Shown here piece after piece: positions 18,623 through 26,475 of a stretch of 64,000 bases of DNA. The stretch lies in assembly GCF_000169375.1 (NCBI RefSeq), contig NZ_AAXY01000011.1, positions 1-64,000 on the forward strand, given 5' to 3'. How positions within the stretch are numbered: the stretch's first letter is position 1; the number at the start of each line of letters is the position of its first letter. The stretch is from Marinobacter sp. ELB17 (lineage in GTDB: Bacteria; Pseudomonadota; Gammaproteobacteria; Pseudomonadales; Oleiphilaceae). Both the position numbers and the translations under genes were made by a program. A model generated the notes under the pieces. The model did not search any database. It saw nothing but the letters and a program-made list of their open reading frames with translations, and was not told the origin of the DNA.

Positions 18623-19330
18623 ATGGCGCCGCTACAGGGGCTGGCGCAGCAACTGCTGCCCGGCCGCGGTTGGTCAGAACGGCTGACAGAAGAGTTCCGG
18701 CAGCCGTATATGGTGTCTTTGGTGCAGTTTTTAGCAGCAGAGGAAGCGGCGGGTAAGAACATTTACCCACCGGCGCGCCAGGTATTTAACGCGCTGAACA
18801 GTACGCCGTTGGAACAGGTGAAAGTGGTGATTCTGGGGCAGGACCCCTACCACGGGCCGTGCCAGGCCCACGGTTTGAGCTTTTCGGTGTTGCCCGGTAC
18901 CCGCACGCCGCCATCGCTGGTTAATATGTTTAAGGAAATTCGCAGTGACCTTGGCATAGAGCCGTCAGCGCACGGGTGTTTGCAGGCCTGGGCCGACCAA
19001 GGCGTATTGCTGCTGAACAGCGTCTTAACCGTCGAGCAGGGCCGTGCTAGTGCGCATCAAAGTATGGGCTGGGAAGAATTTACCAACTCTGTGATCGCAG
19101 CAGTCAATGAGCAGGACCAGGGAGTGGTGTTTATGCTCTGGGGCAGTTACGCCCACAAAAAGGGCCGCGGTATTGATCATCAAAAACATCTGGTGCTGGA
19201 AGCGCCGCATCCATCACCCCTGAGCGCCTATCGCGGCTTTTTTGGTTGCCAACATTTTTCCCGGGCCAATCAATGGCTGGGTGAGAGGGGTCTTGGCGCT
19301 ATTGACTGGGCGCTGCCCCAGCGCTCGTGA
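18623..19330 (+). CDS. ung: Uracil-DNA glycosylase, family 1
   Basis: Removes uracil from DNA, starting base-excision repair. 235 residues. The catalytic water-activating motif GQDPYHGP holds D74 and the family-1 signature. The second histidine motif appears as [19 protein letters not shown] near 195-215. The start lies 3 nt after lysS, implying co-transcription. No uracil-DNA-glycosylase inhibitor or phage gene is near it. Confidence 0.96.
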   Translation: MAPLQGLAQQLLPGRGWSERLTEEFRQPYMVSLVQFLAAEEAAGKNIYPPARQVFNALNSTPLEQVKVVILGQDPYHGPCQAHGLSFSVLPGTRTPPSLVNMFKEIRSDLGIEPSAHGCLQAWADQGVLLLNSVLTVEQGRASAHQSMGWEEFTNSVIAAVNEQDQGVVFMLWGSYAHKKGRGIDHQKHLVLEAPHPSPLSAYRGFFGCQHFSRANQWLGERGLGAIDWALPQRS

Positions 19331-19389
19331 TTTTTCTCTTTTTGGCTTTGTGAAACGGCCAGCGCCCGAGCGCCACCTCAGATGACCAA

Positions 19390-19572
19390 ATGCCTTTTCT
19401 ACTTGGTGCAAATATTGAAGATGGGCTGGAGATATTTGATCTCTCCACCGACGAGCATAACAGGACAATGCTCGCTCGCAATCTGTTGCTGGCTGTCATT
19501 GCATTGGGAGGTCAAAACCCACAGAGGTGTAATGACAAAAGACCTAATCGGGCACAGGCAGAATCTGATTGA
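19390..19572 (+). CDS. Possible small or remnant gene, unidentified
   Basis: The 367-nt gap between ung and the effector island holds no firm gene. This 60-codon frame is the most protein-like stretch: its first part (MPFLLGANIEDGLEIFDLST, then a hydrophobic helix LARNLLLAVIALGG) looks like real protein, but the tail is charged and irregular. No clear ribosome site precedes the ATG. It could be a degraded piece of an accessory gene at the island border. I do not recognise a family. Confidence 0.2.
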   Translation: MPFLLGANIEDGLEIFDLSTDEHNRTMLARNLLLAVIALGGQNPQRCNDKRPNRAQAESD

Positions 19573-19697
19573 TGAAAAATGCCTCATTTGTAGCCGGCGG
19601 CTGCACACAATCACATACTCAAATAAGCCTCCCGTACTTTCTCGTCACTGAGCAACTCACTATTAGAGCCCTCCCGTAATTCGTTGGCCTATGAGTT

Positions 19698-20309
19698 TTA
19701 CCAACGGTCAAGCTGAAGGCCGTGCTCCTTGAGATAGGAGCCATTATCCGATAAATAGCGTTCAGTTCTCTTCTCATAATACTCAGGGTGAGTGTCTATT
19801 TTGACTGCTTTATAGCGTCCCACTTCGATGGCGGTCTCACTCCAATTCATAATCCACATGACGACCGTGCCGCCGGGGGCGAGCCCCAGAACCAAGTCAT
19901 ATCGGGGCAAGTTATGTAGTTTGCCCCACTTATGCACGGGCGCGGGTTGTTCCATGCGCTCGCGCAAGGCATCCGGGTCAGAGATGTGGATCAGCCGGGT
20001 ATAGGATTGCTGTTCGGCAAAGGAAAACCATGTTACGTGGATATAATCGGGCATGGGCTCCAGTTCGCCACCGCCTCTCCCCAGATCTTTCCAGCAACAA
20101 TTGGTGATGCCAACCGGCCACCACCAGGCTCGCTCACCTGTCGCTTCAAACCGTAATCTCTTGACCCAGGCGTCGTAATGAAGTGGAACAGCCACTCGAA
20201 CGCCGTACGTTACAGGGCGATCCCATTGGGGAGTCCCCGCCATGGAGCAGCCGCCCGACAACGCACTCATAAAGAGTATCGTTGCAAACATCACGAACCT
20301 TTTCATCAT
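19698..20309 (-). CDS. DUF2931-type putative immunity lipoprotein, second copy
   Basis: 203 residues, nearly identical in long blocks to the 20920-21528 copy. The N-terminus is a lipoprotein-like signal (MMKRF, hydrophobic core, LSGGC with the acceptor cysteine at 21; the box is slightly unusual). Genes of this type sit next to Tle phospholipase effectors and are thought to neutralise them in the periplasm. Differences from its sister cluster around 50-80 (HYDAWVKRLRF; NCCWKDLGRG) and 170-195 (KIDTHPEYYEKRTERYLSDNG), which could mark specificity surfaces. Its ATG overlaps the stop of the truncated effector fragment upstream (ATGA). Confidence 0.85.
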   Translation of the reverse strand: MMKRFVMFATILFMSALSGGCSMAGTPQWDRPVTYGVRVAVPLHYDAWVKRLRFEATGERAWWWPVGITNCCWKDLGRGGGELEPMPDYIHVTWFSFAEQQSYTRLIHISDPDALRERMEQPAPVHKWGKLHNLPRYDLVLGLAPGGTVVMWIMNWSETAIEVGRYKAVKIDTHPEYYEKRTERYLSDNGSYLKEHGLQLDRW

Positions 20310-20897
20310 TTGAGTCCCCTGTTTGGATGGATGCTCCGCACGCCATCGGGTGCGGGTTTGAATGGGAAAAGTGGTCCGGCGGTCTGGTAATGGGCCGAGT
20401 GGTGGATGTAGCGTTGGCGAAGTAAGGCTTCTTCTTTGGGCATCAATTGCAGTGGATCACCTTCGTTGATGTGATGAGTGATCTGGGTGGCGATGGGTTG
20501 CAGTTCGTCAGGTAACGAGTATCCCGTTTCGTTCGGCTTCACTGTATCCAGTGGTACACCTGCATCTTTTGCCAGCCGATACATTTGCCGCAGGGCTACA
20601 CGGGAATACTCGGCCTGTACTCGCCGGTCCAGCCAGAGTTGAAATTGCAGTTCGACTTCGCCCTCTTTTAGCCGCCGCCGGTAAGCTTCTTCAACCGTTA
20701 ACGTGGCTTCAGGGTTATTTAGCCCCAGCCAACCTTGATCAATCATCTGCCTGCGCTCCATCAGTACCGTTGCGTACTCATAGCTTTCTTTGGGGTGGTG
20801 GCCGAGGAACTTACGGGGCGGGACTATCTGGATGTGTTCGTGGAAATTTTCGGGATAACCGCCACCTATGTCGGAGTGGGCTCCGGGCAACACCCAC
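19698..20897 (-). repeat. Tandem duplication unit, distal copy (1.2 kb)
   Basis: This unit matches 20920-22116 over its whole length, covering the effector 3' end and the immunity gene. By eye, the protein-level identity of the effector part is about 90%. Homology stops abruptly at ACCCAC (20892-20897). About 22 nt of unrelated linker then separate it from the proximal copy. Confidence 0.85.
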
Positions 20898-20926
20898 GCG
20901 CACCGGTAGAAAACCATCTTTACCAT
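20306..20926 (-). pseudogene. Orphan C-terminal fragment of the Tle1/DUF2235 effector
   Basis: 206 residues matching residues about 425-620 of the full effector at 21525-23387, with some 17 substitutions. It keeps the GAHSDIGGGY motif but lacks the PAAR domain, the FFDGTGN segment and the GFSRG nucleophile, so it cannot be an active phospholipase alone. The first 11 residues (MVKMVFYRCAW) are specified by junction DNA: the ATG at 20926 overlaps the end of the preceding immunity gene (CGATGGTAA). Its own stop overlaps the next immunity start. The open frame is intact over 206 codons, so a role as decoy, donor for recombination or immunity partner is possible. Confidence 0.8.
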
Positions 20927-21528
20927 CGGTCAAGTTGAAGGCCGTGTTCTTTCAGGTAATCACCCTCACGCTCCATATAAGACTCCAGGGCACCCTCGTA
21001 TCTGTCATCATCGTCAAAAGGCACCGCCTTATAACGTCCCACTTCGATGGCGGTCTCACCCCAATTCATAATCCACATGACGACCGTGCCCCCGGGGGCG
21101 AGCCCCAGAACCAAGTCATATCGAGGCAAGTTATGTAGTTTGCCCCACTTATGCACGGGCGCGGGTTGTTCCATGCGCTCGCGCAAGGCATCCGGGTCAG
21201 AGATGTGGATCAGCCGGGTATAGGATTGCTGTTCGGCGAGGGAATGCCATGTTACGTGGATGTAATCGGGCATGGGCTCCAGTTCTCCCCCCCCCGTTCC
21301 CCGGCTTTTCCAGCAACAGCTAGTGATGCCAACCGGCCACCACCAGGCTCGCTCACCTGTCGCTTCGAACTGTAATGTCTTGACGAAGACATCATAATGG
21401 CGTGGGACAGCCACTCGAACACCGTACGTTACAGGGCGATCCCATTCAGGTGTCCCCGCCATGGAGCAGCCGCCCGACAACGCACTCATAAAGAGTATCG
21501 TTGCAAACATCACGAACCTTTTCATCAT
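20920..21528 (-). CDS. DUF2931-type putative immunity lipoprotein, first copy
   Basis: 202 residues with a lipoprotein-like signal ending LSGGC (C21), then a soluble domain with conserved blocks ERAWWWPVGIT, CCWK and GGGELEPMPDYIHVTW. The start codon overlaps the stop of the PAAR-Tle1 effector (ATGA, 21525-21528), so the two are translationally coupled, as expected for an effector and its immunity protein. The assignment as immunity is by genetic context; the protein family itself is uncharacterised. Its C-terminus ends KEHGLQLDRW, identical to the second copy. Confidence 0.87.
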   Translation of the reverse strand: MMKRFVMFATILFMSALSGGCSMAGTPEWDRPVTYGVRVAVPRHYDVFVKTLQFEATGERAWWWPVGITSCCWKSRGTGGGELEPMPDYIHVTWHSLAEQQSYTRLIHISDPDALRERMEQPAPVHKWGKLHNLPRYDLVLGLAPGGTVVMWIMNWGETAIEVGRYKAVPFDDDDRYEGALESYMEREGDYLKEHGLQLDRW

Positions 21529-22116
21529 TTGAGTCCCCTGTTTGGATGGATGTTCCGCATGCCACCGGGTGCGGGTTTGAATGGAAAAAGTGGCCCGGCG
21601 GTCTGATAATGGGCCGAGTGATGAATGTAGCGTTGGCGAAGCAGGGCTTCTTCTTTGGGCATCAATTGCAGTGGCCGACCTTCGTTGATGTGACGAGTGA
21701 TCTGGGTGGCGATGGGTTGGAGTTCGTCAGATAATGAAAAACCGATATCTGTTGGTTTCACGGTATTCAGTGGCACACCTGCATCTTTCGCCAGCCGATA
21801 CATTTGCCGCAGGGCTACACGGGAATAGTCGGCCTGTACTCGCCGGTCCAGCCAGAGTTGGAACTGCAATTCGACTTCGCCTTCTTTTAGCCTCCGCCGG
21901 TAAGCTTCTTCAACCGTTAACGTGGCTTCAGGGTTATTTGGCCCCAGCCAACCTTGATCAATCAACTGCCTGCGCTCCATCAGTACTGTTGCGTACTCAT
22001 AGCTTTCTCTGGGGTGGCGGCCGAGGAACTTACGGGGCTGGACTATCTGGATGTGTTCGTGGAAATTTTCGGGGTAGCCACCGCCAATGTCGGAGTGGGC
22101 GCCGGGCAGCACCCAC
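20920..22116 (-). repeat. Tandem duplication unit, proximal copy (1.2 kb)
   Basis: Parental-position copy of the duplicated segment, containing the last third of the full-length effector gene and the first immunity gene. Its partner is 19698-20897. The period between the two immunity starts is 1219 bp. Confidence 0.85.
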
Positions 22117-23387
22117 TCGTCAAAATGACCCGGCAGGCGGCCATCCGGCCCTCGCAGGCTGTTAAGGGAAAAGTTGTAGCGCCATTCGTCTCGAGCGGTC
22201 AGGTGTACTGCTCTTTGGACTGCGTCGGCGGCGATGTTCACTCGTACGTCACCATTGTTGGCATTGTGAGCTGAAAAGTCGCCACTCCGCACGTCTACAA
22301 CTGCTGCGACGGTATCAAACAGTCCCAAGAAACGAATGGTGACGTTTTTTGGCCAGGCAATGCCCTGCTCTTGAAATGCTTGGCCCAACGCACCACCAAC
22401 GCCATCCTGCACTTCGTTCACAAAATGCCGGGCGGTGGCCGCGCCCCGGCTAAAGCCGAAAATATCCAAAACAAGGTTGTCTATCCGAGTACCTGCACCC
22501 TTATATATTTCGTCGGCTAGGTTCTGGCAGCCCAAGATAATCTTGGCTAGAACCCCTCGCTCCCCCATACCGGTGCCCATGGCCCAGGCATCGTCCTCTT
22601 TACCGGATTTGGTGCCAACGCCCGAGACGTATACGGGAATACGGTGATTCTCTACGGTGACCGTGTCGGTGGAAAAGGGTTGATAGAGATCACGCAGCTT
22701 TGCCACATTGGTCTCAGCATTAAGATAACTCCCCTCCATCAGTTGCGAGATTTCAGCGCTGCAGGTTTCCTCACTGATGGCTCCTGCTGCCTGAGCGGTC
22801 AGGCATTCATCTACTTTTCGTTCAAAGGCACCGGTGTTACCGATGCTGTTGCCGGTGCCGTCGAAGAACACGCCGGCTTCAACGGTCACTTTGGGGCGCA
22901 GGTCAGACCGGCCTTCTGAATAGTGCTTCGAAGCTTCGATTTCTTCCGGGGTCGCGCCTTCCAGGCCTTCGTCTACCAGTGCGCCTTTGGCTTTGGCCCA
23001 TTCAACAAAACCGAAAGGGTCTTTGTTCAGCGCTTGTTCAGCTTCCGGAGTCAGTTGGCCCTGGCTGTTCAAGGCGCCAGCCTTGGCGAAATCCACCACC
23101 GGTGCCGTGAAGGTGGCTACGCCTAATAGGACACGGGGTTTGCCGGTGATGATCTGGCCACCGTGGGAGGTAGGGCTGCCCATGTGGGCCATAGGGCGAC
23201 CGTCCAGTAGGGCCAGCGGGTAGCCCTGAACGATCACGGCACCGCAACCGCAGGTATCGCCTACTCGGGCGATGGGTACGCCATCCACATTGGCGGTCGC
23301 GCCATTTGCAATAATGGGACTGCTGCCGTGGCCGTGCAGGGGGCAAACGTGGCTGTCGCCAACGCAGGCGACCATGAGGTTGCTCAT
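21525..23387 (-). CDS. PAAR-domain Tle1-type phospholipase effector (DUF2235)
   Basis: 620 residues. The N-terminal PAAR domain (1-90, with VCPLHGHGSSPI, ARVGDTCGCG and PMAHMGSPTSHGG) would cap the type VI secretion spike. A linker follows, then an alpha/beta-hydrolase domain of the DUF2235/Tle1 family: FFDGTGN at 174-180, nucleophile S313 in GFSRG, LFDTV near 356 and GAHSDIGGG at 429-437. Proteins of this kind are delivered by T6SS and cut phospholipids of rival cells. The ATG has GGAAGGA upstream, and its leader holds a GGA-loop hairpin suggestive of RsmA control. No T6SS structural genes are in the window, so secretion would depend on a distant locus. Confidence 0.9.
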   Translation of the reverse strand: MSNLMVACVGDSHVCPLHGHGSSPIIANGATANVDGVPIARVGDTCGCGAVIVQGYPLALLDGRPMAHMGSPTSHGGQIITGKPRVLLGVATFTAPVVDFAKAGALNSQGQLTPEAEQALNKDPFGFVEWAKAKGALVDEGLEGATPEEIEASKHYSEGRSDLRPKVTVEAGVFFDGTGNSIGNTGAFERKVDECLTAQAAGAISEETCSAEISQLMEGSYLNAETNVAKLRDLYQPFSTDTVTVENHRIPVYVSGVGTKSGKEDDAWAMGTGMGERGVLAKIILGCQNLADEIYKGAGTRIDNLVLDIFGFSRGAATARHFVNEVQDGVGGALGQAFQEQGIAWPKNVTIRFLGLFDTVAAVVDVRSGDFSAHNANNGDVRVNIAADAVQRAVHLTARDEWRYNFSLNSLRGPDGRLPGHFDEWVLPGAHSDIGGGYPENFHEHIQIVQPRKFLGRHPRESYEYATVLMERRQLIDQGWLGPNNPEATLTVEEAYRRRLKEGEVELQFQLWLDRRVQADYSRVALRQMYRLAKDAGVPLNTVKPTDIGFSLSDELQPIATQITRHINEGRPLQLMPKEEALLRQRYIHHSAHYQTAGPLFPFKPAPGGMRNIHPNRGLK

Positions 23388-23412
23388 GAGGTATTCCTTC
23401 CTTGGGTGATCA

Positions 23413-23434
23413 CCGGTTTTACTCCGAAAACCGG
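23413..23434 (-). promoter_or_regulatory. GGA-loop hairpin in the PAAR-Tle1 mRNA leader (possible RsmA/CsrA site)
   Basis: On the minus strand CCGGTTTT-CGGAGT-AAAACCGG forms a perfect 8-bp stem whose 6-nt loop contains GGA. It ends 26 nt before the start codon. The ribosome site AAGGAAGGAATACC adds two more GGA motifs 8-14 nt before the ATG. A loop GGA plus a GGA at the ribosome site is the usual layout of CsrA/RsmA-repressed messages. The binding is inferred, not shown. Confidence 0.5.
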
Positions 23435-23675
23435 CGTGTCTTAAGACAACAGAAGCCTATACATTTTTTTGTTGAGACACCATCATCAGCCCGAAAAGAA
23501 ATTCTCTCCGGCCACAAAATGCACCCCTATAACCTTAAGTTGGACGAATCGATAACGTAACGGCCAAACGGATCGTTATTTCGCCGCCTCCGATTTTTTG
23601 AATGTACTCAGCTCAGTCCTACTTCCAAAAGTGAGTTGAACTGGCTGAAAATGCATGTTTCCGAATAAACACTCA

Positions 23676-24503
23676 CTACTGCAGCATCGCCATGGCGGCC
23701 GCCATCTGGGCGTCCAGGTTTTCATCGTCACTTCCTGCAGTATCTAGCCCAAGCCGTTCGAACGCGCTAATGGTGCTCCAGTCCATCTGAGCCCAGGGGT
23801 GATCGGTTCCGGCAACTCTCTGCAGATTCGCTATCATCACCAGATCGCTGTAATCGGCCTTGGCAGGGCTGCGGTCGAACTGGTTATAAAATAACGGAAC
23901 ATCCTGCAGGTCGGCGGGGAAATCCCAGCGCTTGAGGATAATGGCGCCAATCTGCGGGTGCAGTTCAGCAATGATTTCATCCAGCACAATGCCGCTGAAT
24001 TTAATGTCATTGTCTTCGATATAGCGCAGTATCGGCAGCTTACCAATCAAGTGCACCATGCCCGCCAAGGTGGCCTGTTCGGGCTTAAGACGCGTGTAAT
24101 TCTGGGCCAGAACGTGACAAATGCCAGCGACCTCTATGCTGGCCTGCCAGGTCGCGCGCATGCGTTTGTCGATCATATCCGAGGTGGCCTGAAACATCTG
24201 CTCCATGGCCAGACCCATGGCCAGGCTGCTGGTGTAAGTCATGCCCAGACGGTTAACCGCCATATTCAGGTTCTCGATCGGGCGATTACCGCGGAACAAC
24301 GGGCTGTTACAAACACGAATAAGACGCGCAGACAACGCTGTATCGTTGCTGATCACCTTGACCAGATCTATGATTGCCGAGTCTTCAGACTGTGCGATAT
24401 CACGAACTTTAAGCGCAGCTTCGGGCAGTGTGGGCAGCACCAGCTTGTCGCGGTTGATGGCGGTAATCAGGTCGTTTTTGATGGTGTCAGCGATGTTCGA
24501 CAT
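23676..24503 (-). CDS. HDOD domain protein
   Basis: 275 residues, almost all a single HDOD domain (about 15-215), a catalytically silent relative of HD phosphohydrolases found in bacterial signalling. The segment LPTLPEAALKVRDIA starts the domain, followed by DTALSARLIRVCNSPLFRG. The role is unknown; homologues affect motility, biofilm or stress responses. It stands alone with its own putative promoter. A second HDOD protein lies at 50201. Confidence 0.88.
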   Translation of the reverse strand: MSNIADTIKNDLITAINRDKLVLPTLPEAALKVRDIAQSEDSAIIDLVKVISNDTALSARLIRVCNSPLFRGNRPIENLNMAVNRLGMTYTSSLAMGLAMEQMFQATSDMIDKRMRATWQASIEVAGICHVLAQNYTRLKPEQATLAGMVHLIGKLPILRYIEDNDIKFSGIVLDEIIAELHPQIGAIILKRWDFPADLQDVPLFYNQFDRSPAKADYSDLVMIANLQRVAGTDHPWAQMDWSTISAFERLGLDTAGSDDENLDAQMAAAMAMLQ

Positions 24504-24590
24504 AGGGTGATCAGATCCGGTTGAGCAATTAAGCGGTTAAGCGATGAAGCGCGGGCCTGTGGCCTGATGGGTATTTGCACCGTCGGCTAG

Positions 24591-24599
24591 TTTATAGCA
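24591..24599 (-). promoter_or_regulatory. Putative extended -10 for the HDOD gene
   Basis: The minus strand reads TGCTATAAA, an extended -10 form, about 88 nt before the start codon. No clear -35 is present. Confidence 0.35.
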
Positions 24600-24624
24600 A
24601 ATTCGGCGACGCTTGCCTGTCACA

Positions 24625-25674
24625 TTATGTATCTGCCGCCTTTTGCGGTTGTTCACGTTCCGGCACGGCATACGTCAGCGGGCACAGTTGCAGGCTGGCA
24701 CCGCCGCTATCGGCCAGTGTGAGCGGGCCGTTTGCGGCGTTATGGCGAATGACCGCCAGTAAATGATACTGCTGCGGCCCGGTCTGCAAGGTATTGACCA
24801 CTTCGCCCACGTTGCGTTCGCCATTGCTGATAGCGTCGCCAACGGCCGGTTCTGCATCGGCGGTAACGGCCAGCCGGTAAAGGCTCTTTTTCAGCTGCCC
24901 GAGAAAGTGCATGCGCGCAATAATTTCCTGGCCGGTGTAACAGCCTTTCTTGAAGTGGACGCCTCCCAAATGTTGCCAGTTCAGCATCTGTGGCACGTAG
25001 GCACCGGCGGTTGCGCTGGTCAGCCATGGCACCCCGGCGGCAATTTGTCCGGCTTGCCAAGTAGCCAGGCTGCATTGACTGCTTTGATTGTGGGCGTCCA
25101 GTACATCTGGCAAGGCGCCATCTGGTGACCAGAGCTCATAGCGCGCCGGGCCTTCGATGGAAGGCTCGAGCAAAATCAGATGGCCGTGCCCAGTGGCCAG
25201 AGTGTCTCCGGGTTGCCGCAGATCGGTGACTAGCGCAGCCTGTTCACCAGCAACCGCCTGCGCCAGTTCACTGCCAAAGATGCCGATGATTTTGCTGTCT
25301 TCCAGGCGGGCCATGGTGGTGCCGCGAAACAGCATCAAATATTTGCGCAGCTCGGCCTCAGTGGCATCCGCCAGCTCGCGGCTAAAGTCCATCAGAATAT
25401 CGTCATCGTGGCGCACCATACGCACCAGGGCGTAGGCCCGGCCTTTGCGATTACTGGCAGCTGCATGCAGGGACTTACCCGCGGTGACTTCGCTCATGTT
25501 CTGGCTGAACTGGCCTTGCAAAAATTTATCGGTGCCAGCTCCACTGACCGTCAGCATCAGCCGGTCACTCAGCTCTGCCCAGTTGTTTTCTGGCAGTGGT
25601 TGCTCTGCTATCCCATTTGCAATGGAGGGTGCAATTGGGCTGTCAACTGATGGGTAGGTGGTGGTATCACTCAT
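24625..25674 (-). CDS. ygfZ: tRNA-modifying/folate-binding protein YgfZ
   Basis: Folate-dependent protein of the GcvT-like fold that supports iron-sulphur cluster enzymes such as MiaB. 349 residues (E. coli 326). The family signature KKGCYTGQE at 242-250, with the essential cysteine C245, is intact and followed by IIARMHFLGQLKKSLY. It stands 31 nt from ygfX, in the same direction, so a transcript running sdhE-ygfX-ygfZ is likely. The same cluster exists in E. coli (ygfZ near sdhE-ygfX). Confidence 0.94.
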   Translation of the reverse strand: MSDTTTYPSVDSPIAPSIANGIAEQPLPENNWAELSDRLMLTVSGAGTDKFLQGQFSQNMSEVTAGKSLHAAASNRKGRAYALVRMVRHDDDILMDFSRELADATEAELRKYLMLFRGTTMARLEDSKIIGIFGSELAQAVAGEQAALVTDLRQPGDTLATGHGHLILLEPSIEGPARYELWSPDGALPDVLDAHNQSSQCSLATWQAGQIAAGVPWLTSATAGAYVPQMLNWQHLGGVHFKKGCYTGQEIIARMHFLGQLKKSLYRLAVTADAEPAVGDAISNGERNVGEVVNTLQTGPQQYHLLAVIRHNAANGPLTLADSGGASLQLCPLTYAVPEREQPQKAADT

Positions 25675-25705
25675 TACAAACTCCGCAAAACAAATGCAAA
25701 TGGGG

Positions 25706-26164
25706 TCAAACGGTGGCGGGCATAGGTTTTTGCCCGAGCCTCAGCCACAGGCGCAAACGGCGCGCATCGTCTGAGGGCAGGTTGCCACGGCTGCCGCTGA
25801 GCAGCAATACCGTTGTGTAATAGCGGTTGCTGTGGGCTTGGCGTAATTGCAGAACACTGAAGCGGGCGCCGATGCGGCTGCCAGGGCCCGGATTGACGGC
25901 GACCGCCGCGCTGTCGTGGTGTAAGGCCCAGAGTTGGCCGTCATGAAGGCGCAATCCGACCACGCAATGTTGCCCTAGCAGCAAGCCGTGGCTGCGAACG
26001 GCATGAAACGCACCAACGGCGGCCAGAGGAATCATCGCCAACAACCACACATGGCCGTCAGTGGACAGCAAACTCACAAAACCCGCTAGCACCAACCAGG
26101 GTAGGGCGGCGATAGCACCCACTAGCCCGGCTGGACACAGTCTGATATTAATCCGGCTGGACAC
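25706..26164 (-). CDS. ygfX: YgfX family inner-membrane protein
   Basis: 152 residues with two closely spaced membrane segments (about 12-32 and 39-55), followed by a cytoplasmic domain rich in basic residues. The family is fused or linked to sdhE throughout the gammaproteobacteria. In E. coli YgfX was proposed as a toxin acting on FtsZ and MreB with SdhE as antidote, but SdhE is now understood mainly as a flavinylation factor, so toxicity is doubtful. It overlaps sdhE by 17 nt, supporting co-translation. Confidence 0.87.
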   Translation of the reverse strand: MSSRINIRLCPAGLVGAIAALPWLVLAGFVSLLSTDGHVWLLAMIPLAAVGAFHAVRSHGLLLGQHCVVGLRLHDGQLWALHHDSAAVAVNPGPGSRIGARFSVLQLRQAHSNRYYTTVLLLSGSRGNLPSDDARRLRLWLRLGQKPMPATV

Positions 26165-26420
26165 GTTTCAGAATAACCTCAACGATGCGCTGCAGGTCCG
26201 GGTCGTCAGACTTGTTGCGTTGCATAAACCACTCGAACATGTCGCTGTCTTCACACGTCAGCAGTTTTTCATAGCAGGCTTGGTCATTTGGGTTCAAATC
26301 ACAGTAGGCCTGCTCCAGAAACGGCACCAGGAGATTATCCAGTTCCAGCATGCCGCGGCGGCTGTGCCACCATAAGCGCTTGAACTCGGGAGAGTTTGAA
26401 GTGATTTGGGTTTCAGACAT
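26148..26420 (-). CDS. sdhE: FAD assembly factor SdhE
   Basis: 90-residue factor that assists covalent attachment of FAD to SdhA of succinate dehydrogenase. The conserved RRGMLELD motif lies at 21-28 (the RGxxE element needed for flavinylation), and [11 protein letters not shown] marks the second half of the five-helix bundle. It is the first gene of the sdhE-ygfX pair, downstream of nadB, itself a flavoenzyme of the same superfamily as SdhA. Length and context are typical. Confidence 0.95.
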   Translation of the reverse strand: MSETQITSNSPEFKRLWWHSRRGMLELDNLLVPFLEQAYCDLNPNDQACYEKLLTCEDSDMFEWFMQRNKSDDPDLQRIVEVILKRVQPD

Positions 26421-26475
26421 ATCGCATCCTGTCAGTTTTGGGTTTGGTGCTACTTGGTGTCATCCCTATGGAGAG

